Of a stretch of 64,000 nt of DNA, positions 32,645 to 41,230 are shown one piece after another. Source of the stretch: Deferribacter thermophilus (lineage in GTDB: Bacteria; Chrysiogenota; Deferribacteres; Deferribacterales; Deferribacteraceae); assembly GCF_049472675.1 (NCBI RefSeq), contig NZ_JAPNXM010000005.1:1-64000 (forward strand), written 5' to 3'. The notes under the pieces are model-generated. The model saw only the letters and a list, made by a program, of their open reading frames with translations. It was not told the origin of the DNA and made no database searches. The position numbers and the translations under genes are program-made. Within the stretch, counting starts at the first letter, position 1. Each line of letters begins with the position of its first letter.

Positions 32645-34231
32645 TTAAGATTTATCAAGTTCAATATCAATTATTTTTGCTTCAAACTCACTTTGTATTA
32701 ATTTCACTGCACTATTTTCCTGAAGCTCTTTTTTAGCCATTTTCTCCTTAAATGTTTCAAGTTCGGCAACTTTTTCAATCACCCCTTTTTTTTTACTACC
32801 ATTTTCAAGTTTAACTACAACATCTTTTACACCATCAAAAAAATGCTCAGCAGCCTTTTTTACATACTCAAAGTTTGTACTTTTCATAATTATGTTATAA
32901 TGAAAAACCTTCTCTTGAGAAAACCCAATGATAAGCTGGTTATTTGAAACATCTATTAAATATCCATATCCAAGATTTGAAGCAATATTTGGTCTCTTTT
33001 CACCAATTTTATCTATAAAGTTTTTCCATAATTCATCTTTATCTGTTAATCTAGTAATAGCTTTATTTTTACTACTATCTTCTTTAATACTATTATGAGA
33101 ACTGCCCAGCTTATCATTACTTCCAAATTTATTTAGAGGGATTATTTTCTCTAAATTTAACAACTTGAAAACCCCAATCTCAAAAATATCCTTTTCAAAT
33201 GAGTAAAATTTTAAATCAGATAGTATTTTCAATAAAACTTGATGAAATGCATATAAAATAGATTCATTCACTGACTCTTTAATTTTGTTAAAAAATGATT
33301 TCTCCTCATCAGTTAAAATTAATGTTTCAGAATCACCAAAATTTATCAACAATAACAAGGTTTTTGTATAGCTCAAAAACTTTTCTGTAATATATTTATA
33401 ATCCAACCCTTTTAAATCAATATCATTAAGAAGTCTTTTTACAGAAGCTTTATCTTTTAAAATGATTTTTTCAAAAAGCTCATTTATAATATTATCTTCA
33501 GATAACCCCAATAAATATTTTGTATCACTTAAGAACACCTTTCCACCTGTATAAGATACAATCTGATCCAAAAGTGATAAACAATCTCTCACACAGCCAT
33601 CAGAATTTCTAACAATCAAATTCAAAGCATCGTCCTCATACTCAATATTTTCATTATTTAAAATCTGTTTAATATGCTCTAACAAAAAATTATCTGGTAT
33701 TTTTGAAAAATTAAAGCGCTGGCATCTTGACAATATTGTTGCTGGAATTCTATGAGCATCAGTTGTAGCAAAAATAAAAATAACATAAGGTGGTGGCTCT
33801 TCTAATGTTTTTAAAAGTGCGTTAAAAGCAGCTTCTGTAAGCATGTGCACTTCATCTATTATATAAATTTTATACTTAGATTTAGTCGGTAAAAATTTAA
33901 CAGATTCTCTAAGTTGCCTAATCTCATCAATACCTCTATTAGAAGCTCCATCTATTTCATACACATCTAAAGATGTCCCATTAGTGATTTCAACACAATT
34001 TTCACAATTATTACATGGATTTACACCTTCTGGATTTAAACAGTTTAATGCTTTTGCAAAAATCCTCGCAGTACTCGTTTTACCAATACCTCTTGGACCA
34101 GTAAACAAATAAGCGTGACTAATCCGATTTAGCTCTATTGCATTTTTTAGAGTCTTTACAACATAACCTTGATAAACTATCTCATCAAAAGTTTGCGGCC
34201 TATATTTCCTTGCTAAAGCCAAATAACTCAT
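32645..34231 (-). CDS. dnaX: DNA polymerase III subunit gamma/tau
   Basis: 528 residues. AAA+ clamp-loader ATPase: Walker A GPRGIGKTSTARIFAKALNC, a Cys zinc site (PCNNCENC), Walker B YIIDEVHML and sensor-1 FIFATTDAHRIP. Its C-terminal part carries the tau-type region. An A9-G4 run at 32786-32794 (codons ~480-484) can slip; both alternative frames stop within four codons, giving a form ~45 residues shorter. Promoter TTGATT-N17-CATAAT at 34261-34289. Confidence 0.95.
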   Translation of the reverse strand: MSYLALARKYRPQTFDEIVYQGYVVKTLKNAIELNRISHAYLFTGPRGIGKTSTARIFAKALNCLNPEGVNPCNNCENCVEITNGTSLDVYEIDGASNRGIDEIRQLRESVKFLPTKSKYKIYIIDEVHMLTEAAFNALLKTLEEPPPYVIFIFATTDAHRIPATILSRCQRFNFSKIPDNFLLEHIKQILNNENIEYEDDALNLIVRNSDGCVRDCLSLLDQIVSYTGGKVFLSDTKYLLGLSEDNIINELFEKIILKDKASVKRLLNDIDLKGLDYKYITEKFLSYTKTLLLLINFGDSETLILTDEEKSFFNKIKESVNESILYAFHQVLLKILSDLKFYSFEKDIFEIGVFKLLNLEKIIPLNKFGSNDKLGSSHNSIKEDSSKNKAITRLTDKDELWKNFIDKIGEKRPNIASNLGYGYLIDVSNNQLIIGFSQEKVFHYNIIMKSTNFEYVKKAAEHFFDGVKDVVVKLENGSKKKGVIEKVAELETFKEKMAKKELQENSAVKLIQSEFEAKIIDIELDKS

Positions 34232-34260
34232 GTACTCACCTCTTGCTAATTAAATATACC

Positions 34261-34289
34261 ATTATGCTTTCATAATCAACCTTAATCAA
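34261..34289 (-). promoter_or_regulatory. Sigma-70 promoter for dnaX
   Basis: Minus strand TTGATT, a 17-base spacer, CATAAT, about 30 bases before the dnaX ATG. Confidence 0.5.
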
Positions 34290-34402
34290 AAGTATTATAT
34301 AAAAACTATTTTTTAGTAATAAATTAATACCTTTACATATAATACCTTTTTATATCAATAAAATATATTGCATTTTACATAAACTTCTATCATAATAAAA
34401 CT

Positions 34403-34411
34403 ATGTTATAA
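34403..34411 (+). promoter_or_regulatory. Extended -10 promoter for the first TRAP binding protein
   Basis: TG-T-TATAAT, an extended -10 with a perfect hexamer; the -35 region is weak. It lies ~43 bases before the start codon and upstream of a perfect AAGGAGG (34441-34447). The rest of the 222-base divergent region is AT-rich and shows nothing more. Confidence 0.55.
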
Positions 34412-34453
34412 TTTTTAAACTTTGTTAAATACAACTAAACAAGGAGGAAAAGA

Positions 34454-35587
34454 ATGAAAAGAAGAGAATTTTTAAAGAAAGCTGCTGTTACAACTGCTGC
34501 AGCTGGTGCTGTTTTAAGTGGAACTTTACTAACATCTTGTAGTAACAATAAAAAAGAAGAATCAAAACAAGAGGCACCAAATGTTATTACCAAAAAAACA
34601 TATCAATGGAAAATGGTTACTACATGGCCACCTCATTTCCCTGTTTTTGGTGAAAGTGCTGAATTTATTGCAAAATGGGTTGAAAAAATGTCAGAGGGTA
34701 GACTTAAAATACAGGTATATGGTGGAGGTGAACTTGTTCCACCATTACAATCATTTGATGCTGTAAGTCAAGGGCAAGCTGAAATGGGGCATGCATGTGC
34801 ATACTACTGGGCTGGGAAAGCTCCTGCCACTCAGTTTTTTGGTGCTGTTCCTTTTGGTCTTAACAGTCAGCAGATGACATCATGGATATTGGCAGGTGAT
34901 GGTCATAAACTATGGAGCGAGCTATATTCTAACTTTAACCTTGTTCCATTTTTAGTTGGAACTTGCGGTGTTCAGATGGGTGGATGGTTTAATAAAGAGA
35001 TAAACTCTATCAATGATGTAAAAGGGTTAAAAATGAGAATCCCTGGTCTCGGTGGTAAAGTAATTGCAAAAGCTGGTGGTACTGCTGTTCTTTCTGCTGG
35101 TGGTGAAATTTACACCAACCTTGAAAGAGGTGTAATTGACGCTACCGAATGGGTTGGCCCATATCACGATTACAAAATGGGTTTTTATAAAGTAGCTAAA
35201 TATTACTACTATCCAGGCTGGCATGAACCAGGTACAGCTATTGAAATGTTTGTAAACAAAAGTGCTTACGAGAAACTCCCAACTGATTTAAAAGAGATAA
35301 TAAAATATGCTGCACAAAGCTCAGCAGCTTGGATGTTATCAGAATTCGAAGCTAAAAATAATTTCTACTTACAAAAGCTTATAAAAGAACACAATGTAAA
35401 ACTTAAAAAATTTCCTACAGATGTTTTAAAAACATTCAAAAAATATACTGATGAAGTGTTAGATGAAATTACTGCTAAAGATCCAATGAGTAAAAAGGTC
35501 TATGAAAATTATAAAGCTTTTCAGAAAAATATTGTGGATTGGGACAAAATCTCAGAATTTGCTTATCTCAGCTTCCAGTACTCATAA
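34454..35587 (+). CDS. TRAP transporter solute-binding lipoprotein (DctP family), copy 1
   Basis: 377 residues. The Tat signal KRREFLKKAAVTT is followed by a lipobox (LLTSC, Cys29), so a folded, lipid-anchored periplasmic protein. The DctP-family body has GGGELVPPLQSFDAVSQG, GLKMRIPGLGGKV (ligand-carboxylate Arg) and EWVGPYHDY, closest to keto/hydroxy-acid binding TRAP proteins. No DctQ/DctM membrane subunits are encoded nearby. Own promoter and terminator; the tandem copy follows 135 bases later. Ligand unknown. Confidence 0.88.
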   Translation: MKRREFLKKAAVTTAAAGAVLSGTLLTSCSNNKKEESKQEAPNVITKKTYQWKMVTTWPPHFPVFGESAEFIAKWVEKMSEGRLKIQVYGGGELVPPLQSFDAVSQGQAEMGHACAYYWAGKAPATQFFGAVPFGLNSQQMTSWILAGDGHKLWSELYSNFNLVPFLVGTCGVQMGGWFNKEINSINDVKGLKMRIPGLGGKVIAKAGGTAVLSAGGEIYTNLERGVIDATEWVGPYHDYKMGFYKVAKYYYYPGWHEPGTAIEMFVNKSAYEKLPTDLKEIIKYAAQSSAAWMLSEFEAKNNFYLQKLIKEHNVKLKKFPTDVLKTFKKYTDEVLDEITAKDPMSKKVYENYKAFQKNIVDWDKISEFAYLSFQYS

Positions 35588-35615
35588 AAAAGAGGGGGAA
35601 CCCCCTCTTTTTTTT
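35586..35615 (+). terminator. Intrinsic terminator after TRAP copy 1
   Basis: GAGGGGG-AA-CCCCCTC (seven GC-rich pairs, extended by A-T pairs) followed by eight T, starting in the stop codon. Confidence 0.92.
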
Positions 35616-35666
35616 ACCTTTCAAGTTCAATTACACTAAACCATGTATGCTTTTATTAAATTTAAT

Positions 35667-35695
35667 TTGAATTTTTATATTAATATCATTATAAT
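35667..35695 (+). promoter_or_regulatory. Sigma-70 promoter for TRAP copy 2
   Basis: TTGAAT, a 17-base spacer, TATAAT; AAAGGAGG follows close to the start codon. It shows the second copy is transcribed independently of the first. Confidence 0.65.
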
Positions 35696-35722
35696 TGAAT
35701 ATAATTACAAAAGGAGGTTCGC

Positions 35723-36856
35723 ATGAAAAGAAGAGAGTTTTTAAAGAAGGCTGCTGTTACAACCGCTGCAGCAGGTGCTGTTTTAAGTGGTACTTTATTA
35801 ACATCATGTAGTAGTAATAAAAAAGAGGAATCAAAACAAGAAGCACCAAATGTTATTACCAAAAAAACATATCAATGGAAAATGGTTACTACATGGCCAC
35901 CTCATTTCCCTGTTATGGGTGAAGCTGCTGATATGTTAGCAAAATGGGTTGAAACAATGTCAGAGGGTAGACTTAAAATACAGGTATATGGTGGAGGTGA
36001 ACTTGTTCCACCATTACAATCATTTGATGCTATAAGCCAAGGACAGGCTGAAATAGGGCATGGAGCATCCTATTACTGGGCTGGGAAATCTCCTGCTACT
36101 CAATTTTTTGCTGCAGTTCCTTTTGGGATGAACGCTCAGCAGATGAATGCATGGATTTATGCTGGGGACGGTCTCAAACTTTGGGAAGAAGTTTATGCAA
36201 ATTTCAATGTAAAACCGATGCCAGCAGGAAATACTGGTGTTCAGATGGGCGGATGGTTTAACAAGGAAATAAAAACTATTTCTGACTTCAAAGGGTTAAA
36301 AATGAGAATCCCTGGACTTGGTGGTAAAGTGCTTGCAAAAGCTGGTGGTACTGCTGTTCTTTCTGCTGGTGGTGAAATCTATACAAACCTTGAAAGAGGT
36401 GTAATTGACGCTACCGAATGGGTTGGCCCATATCATGACTACTTGATGGGATTTTATAAAGTAGCTAAATACTATTACTACCCTGGATGGCATGAACCAG
36501 GTACAGTTTTAGAAATGTTTGTAAACAAAAAAGCTTTTGAAAGCTTGCCAAAAGATTTACAGGAAATAATTGTTACTGCTGCATACAGATCAAACCTTTG
36601 GATGTTATCAACATTTGAAGCAAAAAATAACTTTTATCTAAACAAACTTATTAAAGAACATGGTGTTAAATTAAAACAATTCCCAGAACCTGTACTAAAA
36701 CAACTCAAAAAATATTCTCAAGAGGTATTAGAAGAAATAGTTGAAAAAGATCCTCTGAGTAAAAAAGTATATGAAAACTTTCTTGCATTCAAAAAGAATG
36801 TTGTTGCATGGGCTAATATTTCTGAAATTGCTTATGCAAAAACACTCAACCTATAA
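35723..36856 (+). CDS. TRAP transporter solute-binding lipoprotein (DctP family), copy 2
   Basis: 377 residues, same length as copy 1. The first ~60 residues are almost identical (Tat signal, lipobox Cys29, then PNVITKKTYQWKM), with several stretches of identical DNA, for example 35849-35920. Other regions differ (VMGEAADMLAKW; YANFNVKPMPAG), including parts that line the ligand pocket, so the two may bind different organic acids. The mosaic of identical and diverged blocks suggests tandem duplication with gene conversion. Own promoter and terminator. Confidence 0.88.
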   Translation: MKRREFLKKAAVTTAAAGAVLSGTLLTSCSSNKKEESKQEAPNVITKKTYQWKMVTTWPPHFPVMGEAADMLAKWVETMSEGRLKIQVYGGGELVPPLQSFDAISQGQAEIGHGASYYWAGKSPATQFFAAVPFGMNAQQMNAWIYAGDGLKLWEEVYANFNVKPMPAGNTGVQMGGWFNKEIKTISDFKGLKMRIPGLGGKVLAKAGGTAVLSAGGEIYTNLERGVIDATEWVGPYHDYLMGFYKVAKYYYYPGWHEPGTVLEMFVNKKAFESLPKDLQEIIVTAAYRSNLWMLSTFEAKNNFYLNKLIKEHGVKLKQFPEPVLKQLKKYSQEVLEEIVEKDPLSKKVYENFLAFKKNVVAWANISEIAYAKTLNL

Positions 36857-37447
36857 AGAGAGGGGGTACCCCCTCTTTTTTAAATCATCAATCACAAAAT
36901 AAACAGCTTCTAACAAATTTTCACCAATAAAATCTGTTTTAATATTCTTTCTTTTGAGTTTTTCTATTTCTGCTTTCCCATAACCTGTCATCACAAGAGC
37001 AGTTTTACACTTACAATTAACTCCAAGTTCAATATCACTAACCTTATCACCAATTACATACATAAAATCTGTATCAATTGGTAACTCTTCTATTGCCCGT
37101 TTTATCATACCAGGTTTTGGCTTTCTACAATCACAATCTTGTCTATATTCTTTAATTTTTGCATCTTTATGATGTGGACAAAAGTATATCCCATCAAGCT
37201 TTGCTCCATTATTTTCTAACAACCTTATCATTTTGTTATGCAGGTTATATACATTTTCCAAAGGGAAATAACCTTTGGCAACTCCAGCCTGATTTGTAAC
37301 AACAACAGCCAAAATATCCAACTTATTAAGCAGTCTAATAGCCTGATATACAAACGGGTAAATTATAAAGTTATCTTCATAATTAATATAACCTGCTTCA
37401 ACATTTATTGTGCCATCTCTATCAATAAATACTGTAGGTCTCTTCAT
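36851..37447 (-). CDS. gmhB: D-glycero-heptose-1,7-bisphosphate 7-phosphatase-like (GmhB family)
   Basis: 198 residues, HAD-IIIA: FIDRDGTIN nucleophile motif, VVTNQAG, the zinc site CPHH...CDCRKPKPGM and YVIGDKVSDIELG. It removes the 7-phosphate in ADP-heptose synthesis for LPS core. The last codons are formed by the terminator hairpin of the convergent TRAP gene, and the stop overlaps that gene by six bases. Overlaps the lpxL-like gene by 26 bases. The histidinol-phosphatase HisB-N family is related, but the LPS neighbourhood favours GmhB. Confidence 0.85.
   Translation of the reverse strand: MKRPTVFIDRDGTINVEAGYINYEDNFIIYPFVYQAIRLLNKLDILAVVVTNQAGVAKGYFPLENVYNLHNKMIRLLENNGAKLDGIYFCPHHKDAKIKEYRQDCDCRKPKPGMIKRAIEELPIDTDFMYVIGDKVSDIELGVNCKCKTALVMTGYGKAEIEKLKRKNIKTDFIGENLLEAVYFVIDDLKKRGYPLSL
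36859..36881 (+). terminator. Intrinsic terminator after TRAP copy 2, inside gmhB
   Basis: AGAGGGGG-TA-CCCCCTCT with six T, starting three bases after the stop. The same bases encode the last residues (KKRGYPLS) of the convergent gmhB-like gene. Confidence 0.88.
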
Positions 37448-38285
37448 CCTTTTTCACCCTTTTAAATCTTTTATGAATTGAATACCATTGATCTGGATAC
37501 TTTTTTATAACATCCTCATAAACCAAGTTAATCTTCTTTGCTAAATTACTAAGTCTTTCCTTTAAATCACCTTTTTTTTCAGGAAATATTAAATCATAAT
37601 GAATCAATTTGTAATAACCATTTTCCCTAACTACAAAAAGAGGTAAAATTGGTATTTTTTTACGAATTGCAATCAATGGAATTCCAGCTATAAAAGTTGT
37701 CTTTAAACCAAAAAAATCAACATAGATACTATCTTTATCCATTGCACCATGATCAAGTAAGCTTCCAATATAATAATCATCGTCCAATAACTTTGATACT
37801 TTCAAAGCCACATCCCTATGAGTAAAATATTCTACCCCCTGGCTCCCCCTCTGCTTTTTAACAAAGCTATCAATTTTCTTATTTTTAATCCTTCTACCAA
37901 TGATTGCTATTTTCTTTTTAAAAATCTTTTTTACAAATACAGGGCCAAACTCCCAAGAACCCAAATGTGCACCAACAACAAGTAAAGACTCATATTTTTC
38001 CATAATCTGAAATAACTTTTTTTCATCTTCTATTAAAACATTATTCACAATAAATTCGGTATCTATTTTATCTAGATAAAAGACTTCAATAAATGAACGA
38101 AAAATATTTTTAAAATTATTTTTTAAGAAATCATCATTTGCTTCTATCCCAATAACTTCACAATTTTTTTTAGCAACATTTCTTCTACCTTTTAAAAGAT
38201 AAAATCCTATCAGTCCTATAATATCTGCAAGTTTATACAAAGTGTTTAATTTCAATTTACTCAAAAAACTAATAACAAATCCCAT
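37422..38285 (-). CDS. Kdo-lipid A acyltransferase (LpxL/HtrB-like)
   Basis: 287 residues, one N-terminal membrane helix and the HxxxxE acyltransferase motif in GAHLGSWEFG. It should add a secondary acyl chain to Kdo-lipid A from acyl-ACP. I start it at ATG 38285, overlapping the waaA stop as TGATG; a TTG one codon earlier is possible. Adjacent to waaA, whose product is its substrate. No second copy (LpxM type) is in the window. Confidence 0.85.
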   Translation of the reverse strand: MGFVISFLSKLKLNTLYKLADIIGLIGFYLLKGRRNVAKKNCEVIGIEANDDFLKNNFKNIFRSFIEVFYLDKIDTEFIVNNVLIEDEKKLFQIMEKYESLLVVGAHLGSWEFGPVFVKKIFKKKIAIIGRRIKNKKIDSFVKKQRGSQGVEYFTHRDVALKVSKLLDDDYYIGSLLDHGAMDKDSIYVDFFGLKTTFIAGIPLIAIRKKIPILPLFVVRENGYYKLIHYDLIFPEKKGDLKERLSNLAKKINLVYEDVIKKYPDQWYSIHKRFKRVKKDEETYSIY

Positions 38286-39517
38286 CAAAGTGCTGTACTC
38301 ATATATTCGAATATTTTGGTTAATTTATTAGTTGCCTTTTCCTTTAATTCTTTTTCAAAACTATCAAAATCTGGACTTAATTTTATATTATTTTCAAAAT
38401 AATCAATAAAATCCTTTTTACTCTTAACTGGATAAATAAGATCATACCTTTTAGCTAAATCATAAATCTCCTTAAAATTCCACATATTATCACCACAAGC
38501 TATTACTTTCCTAAACTGCAACGCTTCAAAAATATTATGTCCACCGATATTTGTTACTATTGACCCACCGACAAAAACTTTTTCCGAAATCTTGTAAAAC
38601 TTTTCTAACATCCCAAATTTGTCTACAACAATTACTTCACTCTGTATGCAATTATCAACCCCTTCGCTCCACTTTGACACATTAAAATTAAAACTTTTAG
38701 TAAGTCTTACTATTTCCTCAACTCTATTGATATGTCTTGGCACAATAATTAATTTATCAAAACTATTTTTTACTTCTTTGTATGCCCCTAAAATTAACTC
38801 TTCTTCCCCTCTATGAGTACTACCAGCCGTTATTAATCTACCATTTAAAAAATCTAAATCATCTACATGCACTTCTTTCTTCTCAAAAAATTTTAAATTA
38901 CCCAATAATTCCAAATTATTTTTACCGCCTAATATCCTTTCAAATTTAAGAAAATCATCTTCACTCTTAACAAAAATTTTTTGAAATTTAGTAAGTAAAT
39001 AACTAAATATAAACTTCATCCTATAATAATTTTTGAAACTTCTATCAGAAATCCTAGCATTTATCATTACCAAAGGTATTATTTTACTTGCAGTTAATAT
39101 TAAGTTAGGCCAAATCTCTGTATCTACAATAAACAAAATTTTAGTGTTTAAATAATTAATCAGGTATCTTATGGCTAAACTATTTTCTATTGGTAATAAA
39201 AAAACAACATCTGGATTTAGTTCTTTAACAGCTACCTCTTTACCACTATAAGTAATAGTAGAAATCACAATAGCTAAATCTGGATATCTTTTTCTAATTT
39301 CATTAATTAAAATTTTTAAACTTCTAACCTCCCCAACACTAGCACAATGAAACCAAACACTTTTTTCAACATTTTTATCAATTTTTATAAACCCAAATCT
39401 TTCAAAATAATCCTTTTCTTCTTTTTTCCATAAAGCTGCAATGTATCCAAGAGGTAAAATTATTGGGATAAAAATAAAAATTAATAAGTTATATAAAATT
39501 CTAATTACTGTTAGCAT
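38285..39517 (-). CDS. waaA: Kdo transferase WaaA (KdtA)
   Basis: 410 residues, GT-B fold family GT30: N-terminal membrane anchor, WFHCASVGEVRSLKILI, TEIWPN and AGSTHRGEEEL, then a C-terminal VGGSIVTNIGGHNIFEAL nucleotide-sugar site. It attaches Kdo from CMP-Kdo to lipid IVA. Coupled by overlaps with both neighbours. Confidence 0.94.
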   Translation of the reverse strand: MLTVIRILYNLLIFIFIPIILPLGYIAALWKKEEKDYFERFGFIKIDKNVEKSVWFHCASVGEVRSLKILINEIRKRYPDLAIVISTITYSGKEVAVKELNPDVVFLLPIENSLAIRYLINYLNTKILFIVDTEIWPNLILTASKIIPLVMINARISDRSFKNYYRMKFIFSYLLTKFQKIFVKSEDDFLKFERILGGKNNLELLGNLKFFEKKEVHVDDLDFLNGRLITAGSTHRGEEELILGAYKEVKNSFDKLIIVPRHINRVEEIVRLTKSFNFNVSKWSEGVDNCIQSEVIVVDKFGMLEKFYKISEKVFVGGSIVTNIGGHNIFEALQFRKVIACGDNMWNFKEIYDLAKRYDLIYPVKSKKDFIDYFENNIKLSPDFDSFEKELKEKATNKLTKIFEYMSTAL

Positions 39518-40133
39518 GTAAAAGCTCCAGCATCCTACTTTGCAAGAAAAGTCTGTCCTTTTCTAATAAATCATCATCTAAATGTTTTGAAAAATATATC
39601 GGTTCACCATATATAATCTTAATTTTTGAAAAAGGGAAAGGTAGAATAAACTTATCCCAACTATTAAATTGCTTATATTTATTACATATAGCTACAGCAG
39701 GAATAATTGGTTTGTTTTTCTTCTTTGCAAGATAAATAACTCCTGGCTTTACTTCATAAATTGGCCCTTTAGGACCATCTACTGTAATTGCAGCATTATA
39801 TATATCACCCATTAATCTTTTAGCACCTATAACAGCTTTTACACCACCTCGTGATGAAGAGCCTCTAACAGTTTGAAAACCGAACTTTTTAAGAAAAAAA
39901 TCTGCAATTTCGCCATCTTTACTTTCTGAGACAATTGTGACTATTTGCTCACCTTTATGCAAATATACAAAAGGTAATAATTGACCATGAAAAATTGCAA
40001 AAACTATCTGTTCTTTTTTCCCTCTTAACTTATCTACAACATCTCTATTAACTAATTCATATCTAAGTGTTTTATAGTATAATTTTAAAATTCGATGCCC
40101 AATTTCTAAAACTATTCTATTCATTAACTGCAT
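39501..40133 (-). CDS. DUF374 lysophospholipid acyltransferase-like protein
   Basis: 210 residues. FAIFHGQLLPFVYL (the acyltransferase His) and TVDGPKGPIYEVKPGVIYLAKK are typical of DUF374 proteins, which belong to the glycerolipid acyltransferase fold and sit in LPS gene clusters. A role in lipid A acylation or in protecting the outer membrane is inferred from context. Overlaps waaA and the DegT gene by 17 bases each; an in-frame ATG at 40124 is an alternative start. Confidence 0.82.
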   Translation of the reverse strand: MQLMNRIVLEIGHRILKLYYKTLRYELVNRDVVDKLRGKKEQIVFAIFHGQLLPFVYLHKGEQIVTIVSESKDGEIADFFLKKFGFQTVRGSSSRGGVKAVIGAKRLMGDIYNAAITVDGPKGPIYEVKPGVIYLAKKKNKPIIPAVAICNKYKQFNSWDKFILPFPFSKIKIIYGEPIYFSKHLDDDLLEKDRLFLQSRMLELLHANSN

Positions 40134-41214
40134 CTTTAATAATGCTTGAAATTATCTCTATCTCTTCATCTTCTAAAAATGGGTTAATTGGTAACGATAA
40201 AACCTTTTCTGCTAATGTTTCAGAAACAGAGAAATCACCTTTTTTATAACCAAAATTACTAAAACTTTTTTGCAAATGAACGGGAATTGGATAATATATT
40301 GCAGAAGCTATTTCATTTTCTTGTAATCTCTTTTGAATAATATCCCTTTTTTCAGAAACTATAGTAAATTGATGATATACATGTAATCCATCTTTATTTT
40401 CACTCTGTATTTTTACTACATCTGACAACTTTTCTCTATACAATTTAGCAATTCTTATTCTATCTTCATTAAATTTATCAATATATTTAAGCTTAACTCT
40501 CAAAATTGCTGCCTGAATATCATCCAACCTGGAGTTAAAACCTAACATTTCATGATAATATCTTGTAAAAGAGCCATGATTTCTTAATGCCTTTACTTTT
40601 TTATAAATTTCTTCATTATTAGTAGTTATTAATCCTCCATCTCCATAACAACCTAAGTTCTTACTTGGAAAAAAACTAAATGCGCTTACATCACAAATAG
40701 AACCTATTTTATTGCCCTTATATTCAGCACCAAAACATTGTGCACAATCATCTAAAACTTTTATATTGTATTTCTTAGCGATTGCTATCACCTCGTCTAA
40801 ATTTGCTGGGTTACCAAACAAATGCACTGGGATAATTACTTTTGTCTTTGGAGTAATTTTAGCTTCTATCTGTGAAACATCAATATTCATACTATCTTCT
40901 TCTACATCAACAAACACAGGTCTAGCGTTGCAATATAAAATTGCCTCAGCTGTTGCAATAAAAGTAAAAGGTACTGTTATAACTTCATCCCCTTCTTTTA
41001 CTCCTAATGCTCGTAAAGCAAGGTGCAACGCTTCTGTACCACTGCCCACACCAACTGCATATTTTACACCTAAATATTCTGCTACCTCTTTTTCAAAACT
41101 TTCAACATTAGGGCCAAGTATAAATCTTGTCCCTTTTATAGAATTTTTTACAGCTTCTTCTATTTCATCACCTATTATAGCCAATTCTCTTTTTAAATCT
41201 AACATAGGTATCAT
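40117..41214 (-). CDS. DegT/DnrJ/EryC1 sugar aminotransferase (WbpE/GnnB-like)
   Basis: 365 residues, PLP-dependent aspartate aminotransferase fold: VGSGTEALHLALRALG, DDCAQCFGAEYKG and the PLP-lysine segment FSFFPSKNLGCYGDGG. The sequence pattern (LDLKRE, RFILGPNVE, NSRLDDIQAAIL, YYPIPVH) is that of enzymes aminating a 3-keto sugar nucleotide, such as WbpE or GnnB. First gene of the LPS block; with the oxidoreductase at 62064-63014 it could make UDP-GlcNAc3N for lipid A. Exact substrate uncertain. Confidence 0.85.
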   Translation of the reverse strand: MIPMLDLKRELAIIGDEIEEAVKNSIKGTRFILGPNVESFEKEVAEYLGVKYAVGVGSGTEALHLALRALGVKEGDEVITVPFTFIATAEAILYCNARPVFVDVEEDSMNIDVSQIEAKITPKTKVIIPVHLFGNPANLDEVIAIAKKYNIKVLDDCAQCFGAEYKGNKIGSICDVSAFSFFPSKNLGCYGDGGLITTNNEEIYKKVKALRNHGSFTRYYHEMLGFNSRLDDIQAAILRVKLKYIDKFNEDRIRIAKLYREKLSDVVKIQSENKDGLHVYHQFTIVSEKRDIIQKRLQENEIASAIYYPIPVHLQKSFSNFGYKKGDFSVSETLAEKVLSLPINPFLEDEEIEIISSIIKDAVNE

Positions 41215-41230
41215 AAACTTCCTCCAAATT

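Noticed and set aside
34581..34766. Short plus-strand frame within TRAP copy 1, and antisense frames at 35027-35224 and 36296-36493
   Set aside because: Shadows of the duplicated TRAP genes; the two antisense frames resemble each other only because the paralogues do.
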